Notes under the pieces: model-generated | Seen by the model: only the letters and a program-made list of their open reading frames with translations | What the model was told of the DNA's origin: nothing | Databases searched by the model: none | Part shown: positions 11,070-20,940 of the stretch, in pieces | Layout of the letters: every line of letters begins with the position of its first letter | Position numbering within the stretch: the stretch's first letter is position 1 | Source of the DNA: Lumnitzera littorea | Lineage: Eukaryota; Streptophyta; Magnoliopsida; Myrtales; Combretaceae | Length of the DNA stretch: 64,000 nucleotides | Assembly: GCA_024138015.1 (NCBI GenBank) | Contig: JAMXBB010000003.1 | Span: 17,166,455-17,230,454, forward strand | Direction: 5' to 3' | Program-made: the position numbers and the translations under genes

Positions 11070-12480
11070 ATGGCTAGATCAAGTCAAGGGCCTATTGAAG
11101 ACATTCATGTCCATCTACCGCATTGGCCTCAAAAATTACTTCAAACGTAGTTTTGACTCTTCAGCCCAAATAAGTAAGAGTTTATCAAGAATAGGATTAG
11201 GCACATCCTCTCCCTATAGAAGATCCCTGTGAACATCACTCTAGTGCGAGCCTTAGTCTACCTTTGGGAGCTCAAATCCACCAGTTTCTATATGGGCCTA
11301 CATGAGCTAAGCCCAACTATAAAAGAATACTCCCAATTGTTGTGGGCTCCTACAATCACTGATGATATCTATGTCTCAAACTTAGAAGCTACAGCACCAA
11401 AGATCTTTAGCAAATTGTTGGGAATCAAGAAAACCGAAATAAACCGGGTTCTAAATCAAGGAAAGACCATTCGATTAGAGGATGTCATGGACTAGTTTTC
11501 TACCGAATTGAAGTATAGAGAAAAACGCGAGGTTTTTTGTGCAAATTTAGAAGCATGGCACCAGTACTCGGTCAACACTTTTATATTTGTGGTTTTCAAT
11601 ACTATCTTGTTCCCTGATGATAGACGTCGAGTCCACTTCAGAATTGCGGAACTCGTAACCCAATTCCTTGAAGGGAAATCATAAGTCCCGGCCCTTCTAG
11701 CCGAGCAGATTCGGTCACTAAACCATCTTAAGAAAAAGAAACGATGAGATCTGAAAACTAATATGGTCCTACTAGTGGTCTGGTTCGTTAGCTACATGAG
11801 AAGTTACCAACTTGATTTCAATCGGGTTGAGTTTACTCAACAATATGATCTCATCAAATCTTTTGGAGAAAGAATTGAGCTGCCAGAAAATATAGCTAGC
11901 CGTTACTGGGTCCAATACTTTCAGAGTATGAAAGCGAAAGAGTTGTTGTTGACACCCAGGTGGTTTGTAAGCAAGGAAATGATAAGAGGGTGTAAAGACT
12001 TCAGGGTGGTCCCTCTAATCGGCTTCAACGTCTACATCGGATACGTCCCAGCCAATGGGCTCATTGAGGACATGATCCTCGGGCCATGAAGCTGTCTCAT
12101 TGGACTTCCTTAACCCCGGCATGATGGTGGCTGATAAAGTAGCCAAGCTTCAGAGCATCTGAGCTCTTTGGTGCACAAGAAAGACTACTCTTACCATTAA
12201 AGGGATAACAGCCAGGAGCCAGACAACCAAAGGATATCTTTATCACCAACTAAAAGGGTTGAAAGATATGGAAGACAACGAAGAGAAGGGGGAAGTTCAA
12301 GTTGAAGCTAAACCCGAGAGAACGAGTAAAAGAGAGCAGGAGTTGGAAAACCGTTGCAAGGAATATCATTAGAAGATAAAGGCATTGGAAGCATAACTGA
12401 AGAGGACTAAGGGAAAAGCAAAGCAAGCTCCCAAGATCCGAAAGAGGAGAAAGACTCAAGATGAGCCTACTAGCCACTAA
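11070..12480 (+). pseudogene. Element A ORF1 (extra ORF upstream of gag)
   Basis: A start codon at 11070 opens MARSSQGPIEDIHVHLPHWP. After several stops the frame continues as VNITLVRALVYLWE, LSPTIKEYSQLL and KLLGIKKTEINRVLNQGK (11229-11495), then VLLVVWFVSYMRSY, PENIASRYWVQYFQSM, TPRWFVSKEMIRGCKDFRVV and IGFNVYIGYVPANG (11763-12089). The C-terminus (12240-12480) is charged and coiled-coil-like (KREQELENRCKEYH, KIRKRRKTQDEP). The pattern resembles a family of plant transposon-associated proteins (DUF7745, similar to the plant mobile domain); I infer this from wording only. Element B carries a clear homologue at 24905-26290. An ORF1 of unknown function before gag is a hallmark of Ogre elements. 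At least eight in-frame stops make it a pseudogene. Confidence 0.75.
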
Positions 12481-12811
12481 GAGATTAGATTTTAGATTTT
12501 AGGTTTTTTTATGTTTTCTTTAGAATTCTTTTTTGTAAACAGAATAAGAGGTGTAAAGCTTCACAACTGCAAAAATTAATAAAGTTAGTTAGGTTTTGCC
12601 ACATCAAAGGTTTCTTCCCAATTCTTGATTTTTCATTGCACTCATGTGATATGCATCTTGCATTTATACGATTAACAACTCTTTCTTAGGAAAATGTAAT
12701 ATATACTAACCCTTTATTGAGTTGGTCTCAAAATTCAAGTAAAATTTCAAGATAGCTCCCAAACGTCAAGTCTTTCAAAGAAGTTCGATTAAAACACCTT
12801 CCCAAAACAGA
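12481..12811 (+). other. Spacer between ORF1 and gag of element A
   Basis: 331 bp without coding motifs. In other Ogre-like elements gag starts after a comparable gap. The antisense frame 12728-13033 overlaps the gag start and is a shadow. Confidence 0.6.
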
Positions 12812-14200
12812 ATGGCTACTACTCAAGGAAATGACGGAGACCCTGAGATCAATGATCCCTCCGAGTTGAGGTTCCGTTCCATAGAAAAGGCTATGGAAAA
12901 GATGGCAAAACAAATGAGCTTCCTGGTAGACAGCATTGTTTTGCTGAAAGCTACAGCACTGACTAATGAAGAAAGCTCCAAGACCCGTTATAGGAAGAAT
13001 ACATATGCTCCTGAAGCAAAGCACAAATATCAAAAAGACCCATTTGAGTCAGAACAAGTTTACTCGAAAGACAACCCGACCTTCGAACTTGATACGAATG
13101 CGGCCTTGAGACCTGTTGACCAAGGGCCTGGTACAGATAGCTTGAAAGAACTGGAAAAGAAATTGACACAACAGATAATTGAGAAAATGAAGGTATTCGT
13201 AGGGTGTGATGGATTTGAACAGGTGGGGATCACGGAGTTTTCCGTGTATGATATGGGATCATACCTTGAGAAGTTTAAGATACCAGAATTTGAAAAGTAT
13301 AACAGGATGGGTTGCCCCAAGCTCCACACCAGGTTGTATGTTAGGAAGATAGGCAAATACGTTTAGTACGATCTACTCGTAGTACAAACATTCTAAGATA
13401 GTCTAACTGGATCGGCCTTGACTTGGTATGCCCAACTTGATTTGAACCAGATAAATACATGGGAGAAACTTGCTAGAGCATTTTATGAACAATATAAATT
13501 CAACGTAAAAGTAGCCTCAACTATGATGGACTTGGTTGCCTTACGGAAGAAGAATAACGAATCATTCAAAGAATACGCTCAAAGATGGAGGTCCTTAGCT
13601 GCAAGAATCTCTACTCCTACAACTAAGAAGGAGCTCACATCAGCTTTCATTAACACCTTGGAGAGGCCCTACTTCTCCTATCTCATCGGGCAAGCCTCAT
13701 CCAGTTTTGCTGAAGTAGTAGTGGTAAGGTGCAGGATTGAAAGTACCATCTCTTCCAGTAAGTTGCAAGAGCCAGCAGATAGAAGACCACCAGTGTCATC
13801 ATCTGGTCTTAGACCAGCTGGCAACAAGCCTAAAGAATCTACGGTTGGTATGGTAAATTCAAATGCCAGACCAAACACTTAAGTGATTATTAGGGCAAAT
13901 CCACCTTCCATTTAGCAACAGTTCAAAGACCAGTTTCAAACTAATAGGACTTATAGACAATTTACCAAGATACCAGTCCCTTTAAGTCAAGTCTTTAGGA
14001 AGTTGGGAAGGGATAATTTGATACAATATGAACTTCCTAGCGATCAATACTGATCAAGAATCTTTGACCCCACAGTAAAGTGTAAATACTACTGTGGACA
14101 AGTGAGGCATTCGACTGATGCATGCTGGAGACTGAGGAACAAGATTCAAGACTTGATAGATGAAGGGACAATGCAGTTAGATTTTGTAGAAGCCCCGGTT
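12812..14200 (+). pseudogene. Element A gag with zinc knuckle
   Basis: The frame starts with MATTQGNDGDPEINDPSELR at 12812. An N-terminal acidic, helical part (EKAMEKMAKQMSFLVDSIVLL) is followed by the gag core: FKIPEFEKYNRMGCPKLH near 13270, LTGSALTWYAQLDLNQINTW near 13400, then FNVKVASTMMDLVALRKK and ESFKEYAQRWRSLAARI. The nucleocapsid end has a C/H-rich knuckle (CKYYCGQVRHSTDACWRL, 14085-14138) followed by NKIQDLIDEG. The knuckle reads C-x3-C-x4-H-x4-C, a slight departure from the usual spacing. All parts lie in one frame, interrupted by stops near 13364, 13395, 13880 and 13910. The same frame continues into protease. Confidence 0.88.
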
Positions 14201-15591
14201 CCTAACGTTAACAATAATCCCTTACCTAACCATGGGCCGATGATTGGCATGATTTTTTATGACTATGCCGTCAACGTCATTGATTTAGATAAGAAGCCTA
14301 AGATTTTTGAGTTTTATACTGGCAACCATACTCCAGAGGTAAAGAGGTACACATTTCACATACTGTTGCCACCAGAAAATTACAAGGTTGCTCCATTTAA
14401 CTATCACCTGGTAAATCAAGAAAAACCAGGTCCTTTGGTAAGGGGCATTACTCGATCGGGAAATATTTATCACCCGAGAGAGGAGCATGGAAGGAAGGTT
14501 ATACTGGGAGAACCAAACGTTAAGATGGCGGCCGAACGCGTTGAAGGGCTATTAGCCTTTACCAAAATGATCAAGTTGAGTGAGTATAAGATCATGGATC
14601 AACTCAGCAAGACTCCTGCACAAATATCGTTGATGAGCTTGTTAATCGCATCTGAACCACACAGGGAGGCTTTGTTTCACACTTTAAATGAGGTGAAGGT
14701 CCCTTGTGAAATTCCAACTGAGAAGATGGGACTGGTTACTAATTCTGTCCTCGTAATAGATCAGATTTCTTTTTCAGCTGAAGAATTAAGCGAGGAAGGG
14801 AACAAATATACAAAGCCACTCTTTATCATGGTGAGGAGTAATGACATAATTATCACCAGGGTGCTCATTGACAATAGGTTGTCGTTGAACGTCTGTCCAC
14901 TTGCCACGTTGGATTTGCTGGGCATCGACACATCTGTAATTAAGCCTTCTTCCACAACAGTTAGGGATTTTGAAGGTTCCAAAAGAGAGATTATAGGGGA
15001 GATTAATTTATCCATAAGTATTAGCCCTCAGCACTTTACTATTCGATTCTAAGTCATGGACATTCTAAGATCTTTCAATCTACTCTTAAGAAGACCTTGG
15101 ATTCATGCAGTAGGGGCCATACCCTCGAGCTTGCACCAAAAGTTGAAGTTTATCTCAAATGGCCAGGTGATTACAATTCTAGGAGATCAAGATTATGAAA
15201 TCTATAAGGAGACAGCTATGCCTTACATAGGAAGTGAAGGATAAGAAGAGCTAGGTTTACAAATGTTTGAAGAAGTGAACATGATTACCGGTCTCGATAG
15301 AAAAGATGATAGAAGAATGGGATTCAAGGAAGGCCAGATCGGCACTTATGGCCTTGGCTACAATCTTACCCCGGCAGAAGAATTCCAGAAGAAACAAGCG
15401 AGGGGCAAGAGAGGTAACAGATTATACCATGCCTCGATGACCTTTCCACTGCTAGTTGAGACATTCATACGGGAAGAGACTCAAGCCTGGGAATCTGGCA
15501 AAGAAGGATCAACAAACTCACTGCATAAGTTCTAGCATCAGTTGAATAACTGGTTCTCCATCCTGATGAATAGCAACAGGTCTTCCCTAAG
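14201..15591 (+). pseudogene. Element A protease region (pol 5' exon)
   Basis: The aspartic protease cuts the gag-pol polyprotein. The frame 14102-15052 runs through a spacer with NVNNNPLPNHGPMIGMI and reaches the active-site region VLIDNRLSLNVCPLATLDLL near 14860-14920. Tat elements usually show D-N-G-S here; this copy has D-N-R-L, so the glycine is lost. After one stop (15050-15052) the frame goes on with SFNLLLRRPWIHAVGAIPSS (a G-to-R change before RPW) and ISNGQVITILGDQDYEIYKE. A linker follows (MGFKEGQIGTYGLG, EETQAWESGKEG). The segment ends at a GT donor at 15592. Upstream gag is in the same frame. Confidence 0.8.
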
Positions 15592-15810
15592 GTAAAGGGG
15601 TGACCCATAGTTAGTATTTTCTGAATTTTTATTTTCAATAGTCATCATTTCAAATGTATCGTCGAACCTGTTGTTCAAAATTAGTTAGGCCTTTATCTCA
15701 TTTGAGACACACTTCCATTTATTCAATGAAATCTTAGTTCGTTTCTTTCCTATATCGCGTTTCAATTCTCTTTTGCTTACATACACTTTTCTTTATGCAT
15801 CTTCATTCAG
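15592..15810 (+). other. Candidate intron in element A pol, between protease and RT
   Basis: The 5' border reads CTAAG|GTAAAG and the 3' border reads TTCATTCAG|GTCC after a long pyrimidine-rich stretch. The 219-bp segment is T-rich and holds several in-frame stops, the first directly after the donor. Its length is a multiple of 3 and the flanking coding frame is the same on both sides (codon split 2+1), so removal joins protease and RT in one frame. Ogre elements are known to have an intron at exactly this place. Splicing itself is inferred. Confidence 0.65.
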
Positions 15811-17389
15811 GTCCAATGAACCAAGCGAAAACCGGGAATACCTCGCGTAGGTAGAAAATGAGAATATTGATATCGCTTTTGGCCCTATTAGGTTAGTTGT
15901 CGGGAGCGATGTCGATGACCACATTAATATACAAGAGGAATGGAAAAAATATGAACTGGGTAGAATCACTATTGATGAATTGATTGAGACAATTAATGTG
16001 GGGAACGAAGAAAATCCTAAGAATCTAAAAATTGGGGCAAGTTTAAAAGAGAAACCAAAAATAGAAATGATTATGTCATTAGCCGAATATCAAGACATGT
16101 TCGCTTAGTCGTATGAAGATATGCCTGGGTTGGACCCGTCGATTGTAGTCCATCGTTTAGCCACACACGAATACGCCAAACCAAAAAAGCAAAAGTTAAG
16201 GAGATTTCGACCAGACGTCTTGTTGAAAATTAAAGAAGTGAAGAAACTACTAGAAGTTGGATTTGTTGAGGTGTCAGATTACCTAGAATGGGTAGCTAAT
16301 ATTGTTCCAATAATTAAGAAGAATGGGAAAGTCAGAATGTGTGTAAACTTTTGAGATCTCAACCAGGCAACACCTAAAGATAATTTTCCATTGCCTTACA
16401 TTGATGTCTTGGTAGATAACACGGTTGGAAATCATCTGTTCTCTTTCATGGATGGTTTTTCAGGATATAATCAGATTCGGATGTCCGAAGAAGATAAGAC
16501 AAAAACAACTTTCACTACAACTTAGGGAACATTTTGCTATAAGGTGATGCCGTTTAGGCTTAAGAATGCAGGCGCAACATATTAGAGGGCCATGGTTGCA
16601 ATTTTTCATGATATGATGCATAAAAAAATAGAAGTGTATGTTGATGATATGATTGCAAAATCCAAAGAGGAGGAGGAGGATCACTTAAGAAACCTAAGGA
16701 AGCTGTTTGATAGACTGAGGAAGTACCACTTGAAGTTGAATCCGGAGAAATGTACCTTTAGTATGACATCAGGAAAATTATTGGGATCCATAGTCAGCCA
16801 AAGAGGTATTGAGGTCAATCTTGATAAAGCTAAAGCCATAATTGACATACCTCCTCCACAAACACTCAAGGAAGTACGAGGATTGCTAGGGCGTTTAAAT
16901 TACATAGCCCGATTCATATCACAGTTAACAGAAAAATGCCGCCTTCTTTTTAAGTTGTTAAAGAAGAACGCGAAGATCAGCTAGAATGAGGAATGTGAAG
17001 AGGCTTTCACGAAAATCAAAGAATACCTTATGAAACCTCCAATATTAGTAGCTCCTAAACCTGGAAAGCCGTTGTTTTTGTACCTAACCATAAGGCCCGA
17101 ATCTATGGGATCTGTGCTTAGCCAGAAGGATGAAGAAGGGAAAGAGCGAGTCGTTTACTATCTAAGCAAGAAGTTCACAGAAGGAGAGCAGAAATACTCA
17201 AAAGCCGAAAAACCGGCTCTCATTGGTAGAGTTTCGAAGTGGCAAATGTTGTTGATAGAATTTGACATTAAGTATGTGAGCCAAAGTTCAGTTAAAGGGC
17301 AAGCTTTGGCGGATCAATTAGTGGAGAATCCTTTTGAGAAGACCCCTCAAGAGGTACAAGTTGAGTTTCCTGATGAAAGTGTCCTATAG
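15811..17389 (+). pseudogene. Element A reverse transcriptase and first RNase H
   Basis: RT copies the genomic RNA into DNA; RNase H removes the RNA strand. The frame reads AFGPIRLVVGSDVDDHIN, then LAEYQDMFA and SYEDMPGLDPSIVVHRLA, then the RT core: WVANIVPIIKKNGKVRMCV, FPLPYIDVLVDNTVGNHLF, MDGFSGYNQIRM, and VYVDDMIAKSK with the catalytic YVDD box intact near 16635. GLLGRLNYIARFI and a connection region follow. RNase H starts near 17080 (FLYLTIRPESMGSVLSQKD) and runs to KYSKAEK, then jumps to PALIGRVSKWQMLL. Roughly 30-40 residues that normally stand between two EK-like motifs are missing, so a short deletion near 17205-17216 inactivates this RNase H. Stops lie near 15850, 16108, 16353, 16524, 16585 and 16982. 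Confidence 0.9.
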
Positions 17390-17799
17390 TAGGAAATGAT
17401 TCTAATTGTGAAATAGTCGAAAAATTTTCAGGGTGGAAAATGTTCTTTGACGGAGCAGCTAATGTTTCCGAATGTGGAGTAAGGGCAATTCTAGTATTGC
17501 CTGAAGGTACACAATTTCCAATGGCCGTGAGACTGGCTTTCCCATGTACCAATAATATTGCAGAATACGAGGCGTGTATTTTGGGACTCAAAATCGCATT
17601 GTTTAAAGAGATACGAGAATTACAGGTATATGGAGATTCTTCGTTGATCATAGGCCAAGCTCGGGGTAAATATAAGATGAAAGACCCCAAATTAGTATCT
17701 TACCGCCAACACCTAGCCGAGTTGGTAACCAAGTTCGAAAAGATTACATTTGTGTATGTACCAAGGGTTTAAAACCAATTCACTGATGCTCTTGTTACT
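17390..17799 (+). pseudogene. Element A second RNase H (Tat-type aRH domain)
   Basis: A second RNase H follows the first in a different frame; pol shifts by one base near 17385. The domain begins FSGWKMFFDGAANVSECG (17422 onward), continues with PCTNNIAEYEACILGLKIAL and LQVYGDSSLIIGQARGKYK, and ends QFTDALVTLASMI. The D-E-D catalytic residues are all visible (FFDGAAN, AEYE, YGDS). An extra, archaeal-type RNase H between the first RNase H and integrase defines the Tat lineage of plant Ty3/gypsy elements. One stop replaces a residue after YVPRV (17770-17772). Element B has the same domain at 24376-24759. Confidence 0.9.
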
Positions 17800-19143
17800 T
17801 TGGCATCAATGATCCATATATCAAGAGGAGTGGAGATTCGGCCACTTAAAATTGAAATTGAAGAAAAGGCTGCTTTTTGTTTGGCAATGGAAAGTTCATG
17901 TGATGAGAAGCCTTGGTATCATGATATCAAAATGTTTCTACAACATGGTACGTACCCCGAAGGAGTAGAGAGGAAGGACCAAAAATTAATTAGAAGATTG
18001 GCAACTCAATACTTGATAAACGATTCTATGCTGTACCGATGGTCGTTTGATGGTACGCTTTTTCGTTGTGTAGATGGGAAAGAGACAGAGATGCTAATGA
18101 AAGAAGTGCACGAGGGAGTATGTGGCCCCTACATGAATGGCTACATGCTTGCCAAGAAAATCATGAGGATGGGATATTATTGGTTAACTGTAGAAGCAGA
18201 TTGTATTGGACATGTTAGAAACTGCCATTTGTGCCAGATCTATGCAAACAAGATAAATGCTCTACCTCAAGAATTGCATACACTATCAACACCATAGCCT
18301 TTTTCAATGTGGGGAATAGATATCATTGGCCCGATCACTCCAAAGGCATCTAACGAGCACCAATTTATATTGGTAGCTATTGATTATTTCACTAAGTGGG
18401 TTGAAGCCTCATCCTACTCTAGTGTAACGAAGGGAGTAGTGGTCAAGCTCATCAAAAGAGACATACTGGCTCGATATGGTACGCCAGAGACAATTATTAC
18501 TAACAACAGTACGAATCTGAATAATGAATTGATGTTCGAGTTATGCTGACACTTCAGGATCATTCATAGAAATTCTACCCCTTATCGGCCCCAAATGAAT
18601 AAAGCCATGGAAGCGGCCAATAAGAACATCAAAAGAATTATTGAGAAGATGGCCATTACGTATCGAGATTGGCATGAGATGTTACCATTTGCACTCATGG
18701 CCTATCAAACTTCTATCAGAACATCAATAAGGGTAACCCCCTACTTGTTGGTATACGGAATGGAGGTCGAGATCCCGTCTCTCAAAATATTGTCGGAAAC
18801 TTAGTTAGATGAGGCTAATTGGGTAAAGAAGCGCGTTGAGCAGTTGAACCTAATTGATGAAAAGAGGTTGGCAACTTTATGCCACAACATTTGCTATCAG
18901 CAACGAATGGCTAAGGCTTTCAACAAAAAAGTACGACCCCGAAGTTTTGAACTAGGAGATATGATGTTGAGGAAGACGTTGCCTAACACAACTGATTCGA
19001 GAGGGAAGTTTGCCCCAAACTATAAAGGGCCTTATATTGTGAAGAAAGTATTGCCAGGGGGAGCTGTTATCTTGTCTCAAATGGATGGTCCGGACTTGAA
19101 GGACGCAGTAAACGCTGACACATTGAAGATGTATTATCCCTGA
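17800..19143 (+). pseudogene. Element A integrase
   Basis: This continues in the frame of the second RNase H. The zinc-binding region reads VHEGVCGPYMNGYMLAKKI and VRNCHLCQ; the second histidine of the HHCC set is a tyrosine here (element B keeps CGPHMN). The core shows WGIDIIGPI (first D), then IITNNSTNLNN where the second catalytic D is N, then KAMEAANKNIKRI with the catalytic E. The C-terminal module reads DSRGKFAPNYKGPYIVKKVL and DGPDLKDAVNADTLK before a stop at 19141-19143. In-frame stops lie at 18297, 18549 and 18804. The loss of one zinc ligand and one catalytic aspartate means this copy could not integrate even if its stops were read through. Confidence 0.92.
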
Positions 19144-20040
19144 ACATCAATGAAATTTTTGCAAACAATCTTACTACTACTGTGGTTTCATTTTCATTTT
19201 CTATATGCAAAGTTGGTGTTCCTGGTAGTCGTTAGCATTGGATAATAACCTTAGCCCTTTTCTTGTTCCACTAAAAGACCCCACTTCTTGCTTTATCCTC
19301 TAACCAAATAAATCTTATACACAAGAAGCATAAGAGAAATAAACACTTAACTTGAAGCGTTGACTATTGATAAAAATTCTTTTAATACTTTATTGTGGTT
19401 AACCCCCTAAGAAAGGGAGACTTGTTTCCTATTTTTCAGGACAGAGCCATGTTCAGAAAGACTAACGTGTAGCGTATAAGTAGAAACTCGCTTGAGAACG
19501 GATGTTTACATGAAAAGCCGATATTTAGACCGAAAATTCAACACAGGACCTCTTTGTTCGAGAAATGAATATGTTTTACATTCGTTTCAGGTTTAAGTTG
19601 CTTTCACAAAAAAAAAAAAAAAAAAGAGAGAGAAAAGAAAGAAAAAAGTGGGGGGGGGGGGGGTGGGGGTTAGAAAGAGACAGAAGAAGAAAGAAGAAGA
19701 AGAAGAACAAGAAAAAGAAAAGACAATGGTAAGGGTCAGAATCGTTGGTTCTAATTGGACTGCTCAATAAGACATTGGACTATTTAGGAGCTATTATTAA
19801 AACCAGGTAAGTGTTTCTAAGCCTGATAAAATATTGCATTGGCAATTGGTTTTCCCCTAAGGATGACAGCTTGTTTTCAAAAAACAATTTCTTAGCAAGT
19901 TAACTAGCTCATAGAACATGGTCCCAATCCAAAGTTCCTTAGACTCCCAGTCACCCGACTCACAGAACGTTACCCGACTCAAAATTTCATCAAGGGATTT
20001 AGCAAGCTTAAAGAGCTCTATCCCAATTTAAGTTTTCCTT
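19144..20040 (+). other. Element A 3' spacer with purine tract
   Basis: No coding motif is seen after the pol stop. At 19606-19730 there is a strongly purine-rich tract: poly(A), GA-rich runs, a run of 14 G interrupted by T then 5 G (19650-19669), and AAG/GAA repeats. The G-run could form a quadruplex. The antisense frame 19576-19767 is low complexity. Confidence 0.7.
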
Positions 20041-20760
20041 GTTTTCAGGTCTTAGCCAGCTCAAAAGGCGCATTGACTGCCTTAGTTAGTCAACTCATCA
20101 GGGCACTATCCCAATTCAAGTTTTCCTTGTTTTTAGGTCTTAACCAACTCAAAGGACACTTTGACCGCCTTGGTTAGTCAGCTCATCAGGGTATTACCAA
20201 GTTTTCCTTCATCTTTAGGTATTAGCCAGCTCAAAGGACGTTTTGACTGCCTTAGTTAGTTAGCTCATCAGGACACTACCAAGTTTTCCTTCATCTATAG
20301 GTCTTAGCTAGCTCAAAGGGCGCTTTGATCGCCTTGGTTAGTCAGCTCATCAGGGCACAACCAAGTTTTCTTTATTTTTAGGTCTTAGCCAGCTCAAAGG
20401 GCGCTTTGACTGCCTTGGTTAGTTAGCTCATCAGGGCAAGACCAAGTTTTCCTTATTTTCAAGTCTTAGCCAGCTCAAGGTTAGTCAGCTCATTAGGATA
20501 CGACCAAGTTTTCCTTATTTTCAGGTCTTAGCCAACTTAAAGGACGCTTTGACCGCCTTGGTTAGTCAGCTTATTAAGGTATGACCAAGTTTTCCTTATT
20601 TTTAGGTCTTAGCTAGCTCAAAGGGCACTTTGACCGCCTTAGTTAGTCAGCTCATTAAGGCACGACTAAGTTTTCCTTATTTTTAGGTCTTAACCAACTC
20701 AAAGGGCGCTTTGACCGCCTTAATTAATCAGCTCATTTGGGTACAACCAAGTTCTCATTA
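20041..20760 (+). repeat. About 81-bp tandem repeat array, 3' region of element A
   Basis: About nine imperfect copies of a unit that reads roughly aagttttccttatttttag, gtcttagccagctcaaaggg, cgctttgaccgccttggtta, gtcagctcatcagggcacga. Copies of gtcttagcc lie near 20050, 20137, 20217, 20299, 20382, 20464, 20527, 20607 and 20687; one unit is shortened. The unit is homologous to the reverse complement of the 84-bp unit of element B (5475-6832), with different copy number and small length changes. Tandem repeats before the 3' LTR are known in Tat/Ogre elements and are proposed as sources of satellite DNA. Confidence 0.9.
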
Positions 20761-20925
20761 TTCTTTTTGGGGATTTTTGCCAACCCATAAAGGTATTACC
20801 CCTCGCTATTCTTCGTTTCAAACTAACCCTCATTAAGTGACTTAACGTTCCCTAGGATAGAGTCATCCCGAGGCAAAAACGGTGTCTCTTTTGTCTTTAT
20901 GGCAAAGTTTTGCTCAAACTTCACC

Positions 20926-20940
20926 ACAAAGAGGGGTAGC
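20926..20940 (+). promoter_or_regulatory. Element A polypurine tract
   Basis: ACAAAGAGGGGTAGC lies immediately before the 3' LTR, in the position where plus-strand synthesis is primed. The equivalent tract of element B is at 5235-5249. Confidence 0.8.

Noticed and set aside
19576..19767. Minus-strand frame rich in F, L and P
   Set aside because: It comes from the low-complexity purine tract.
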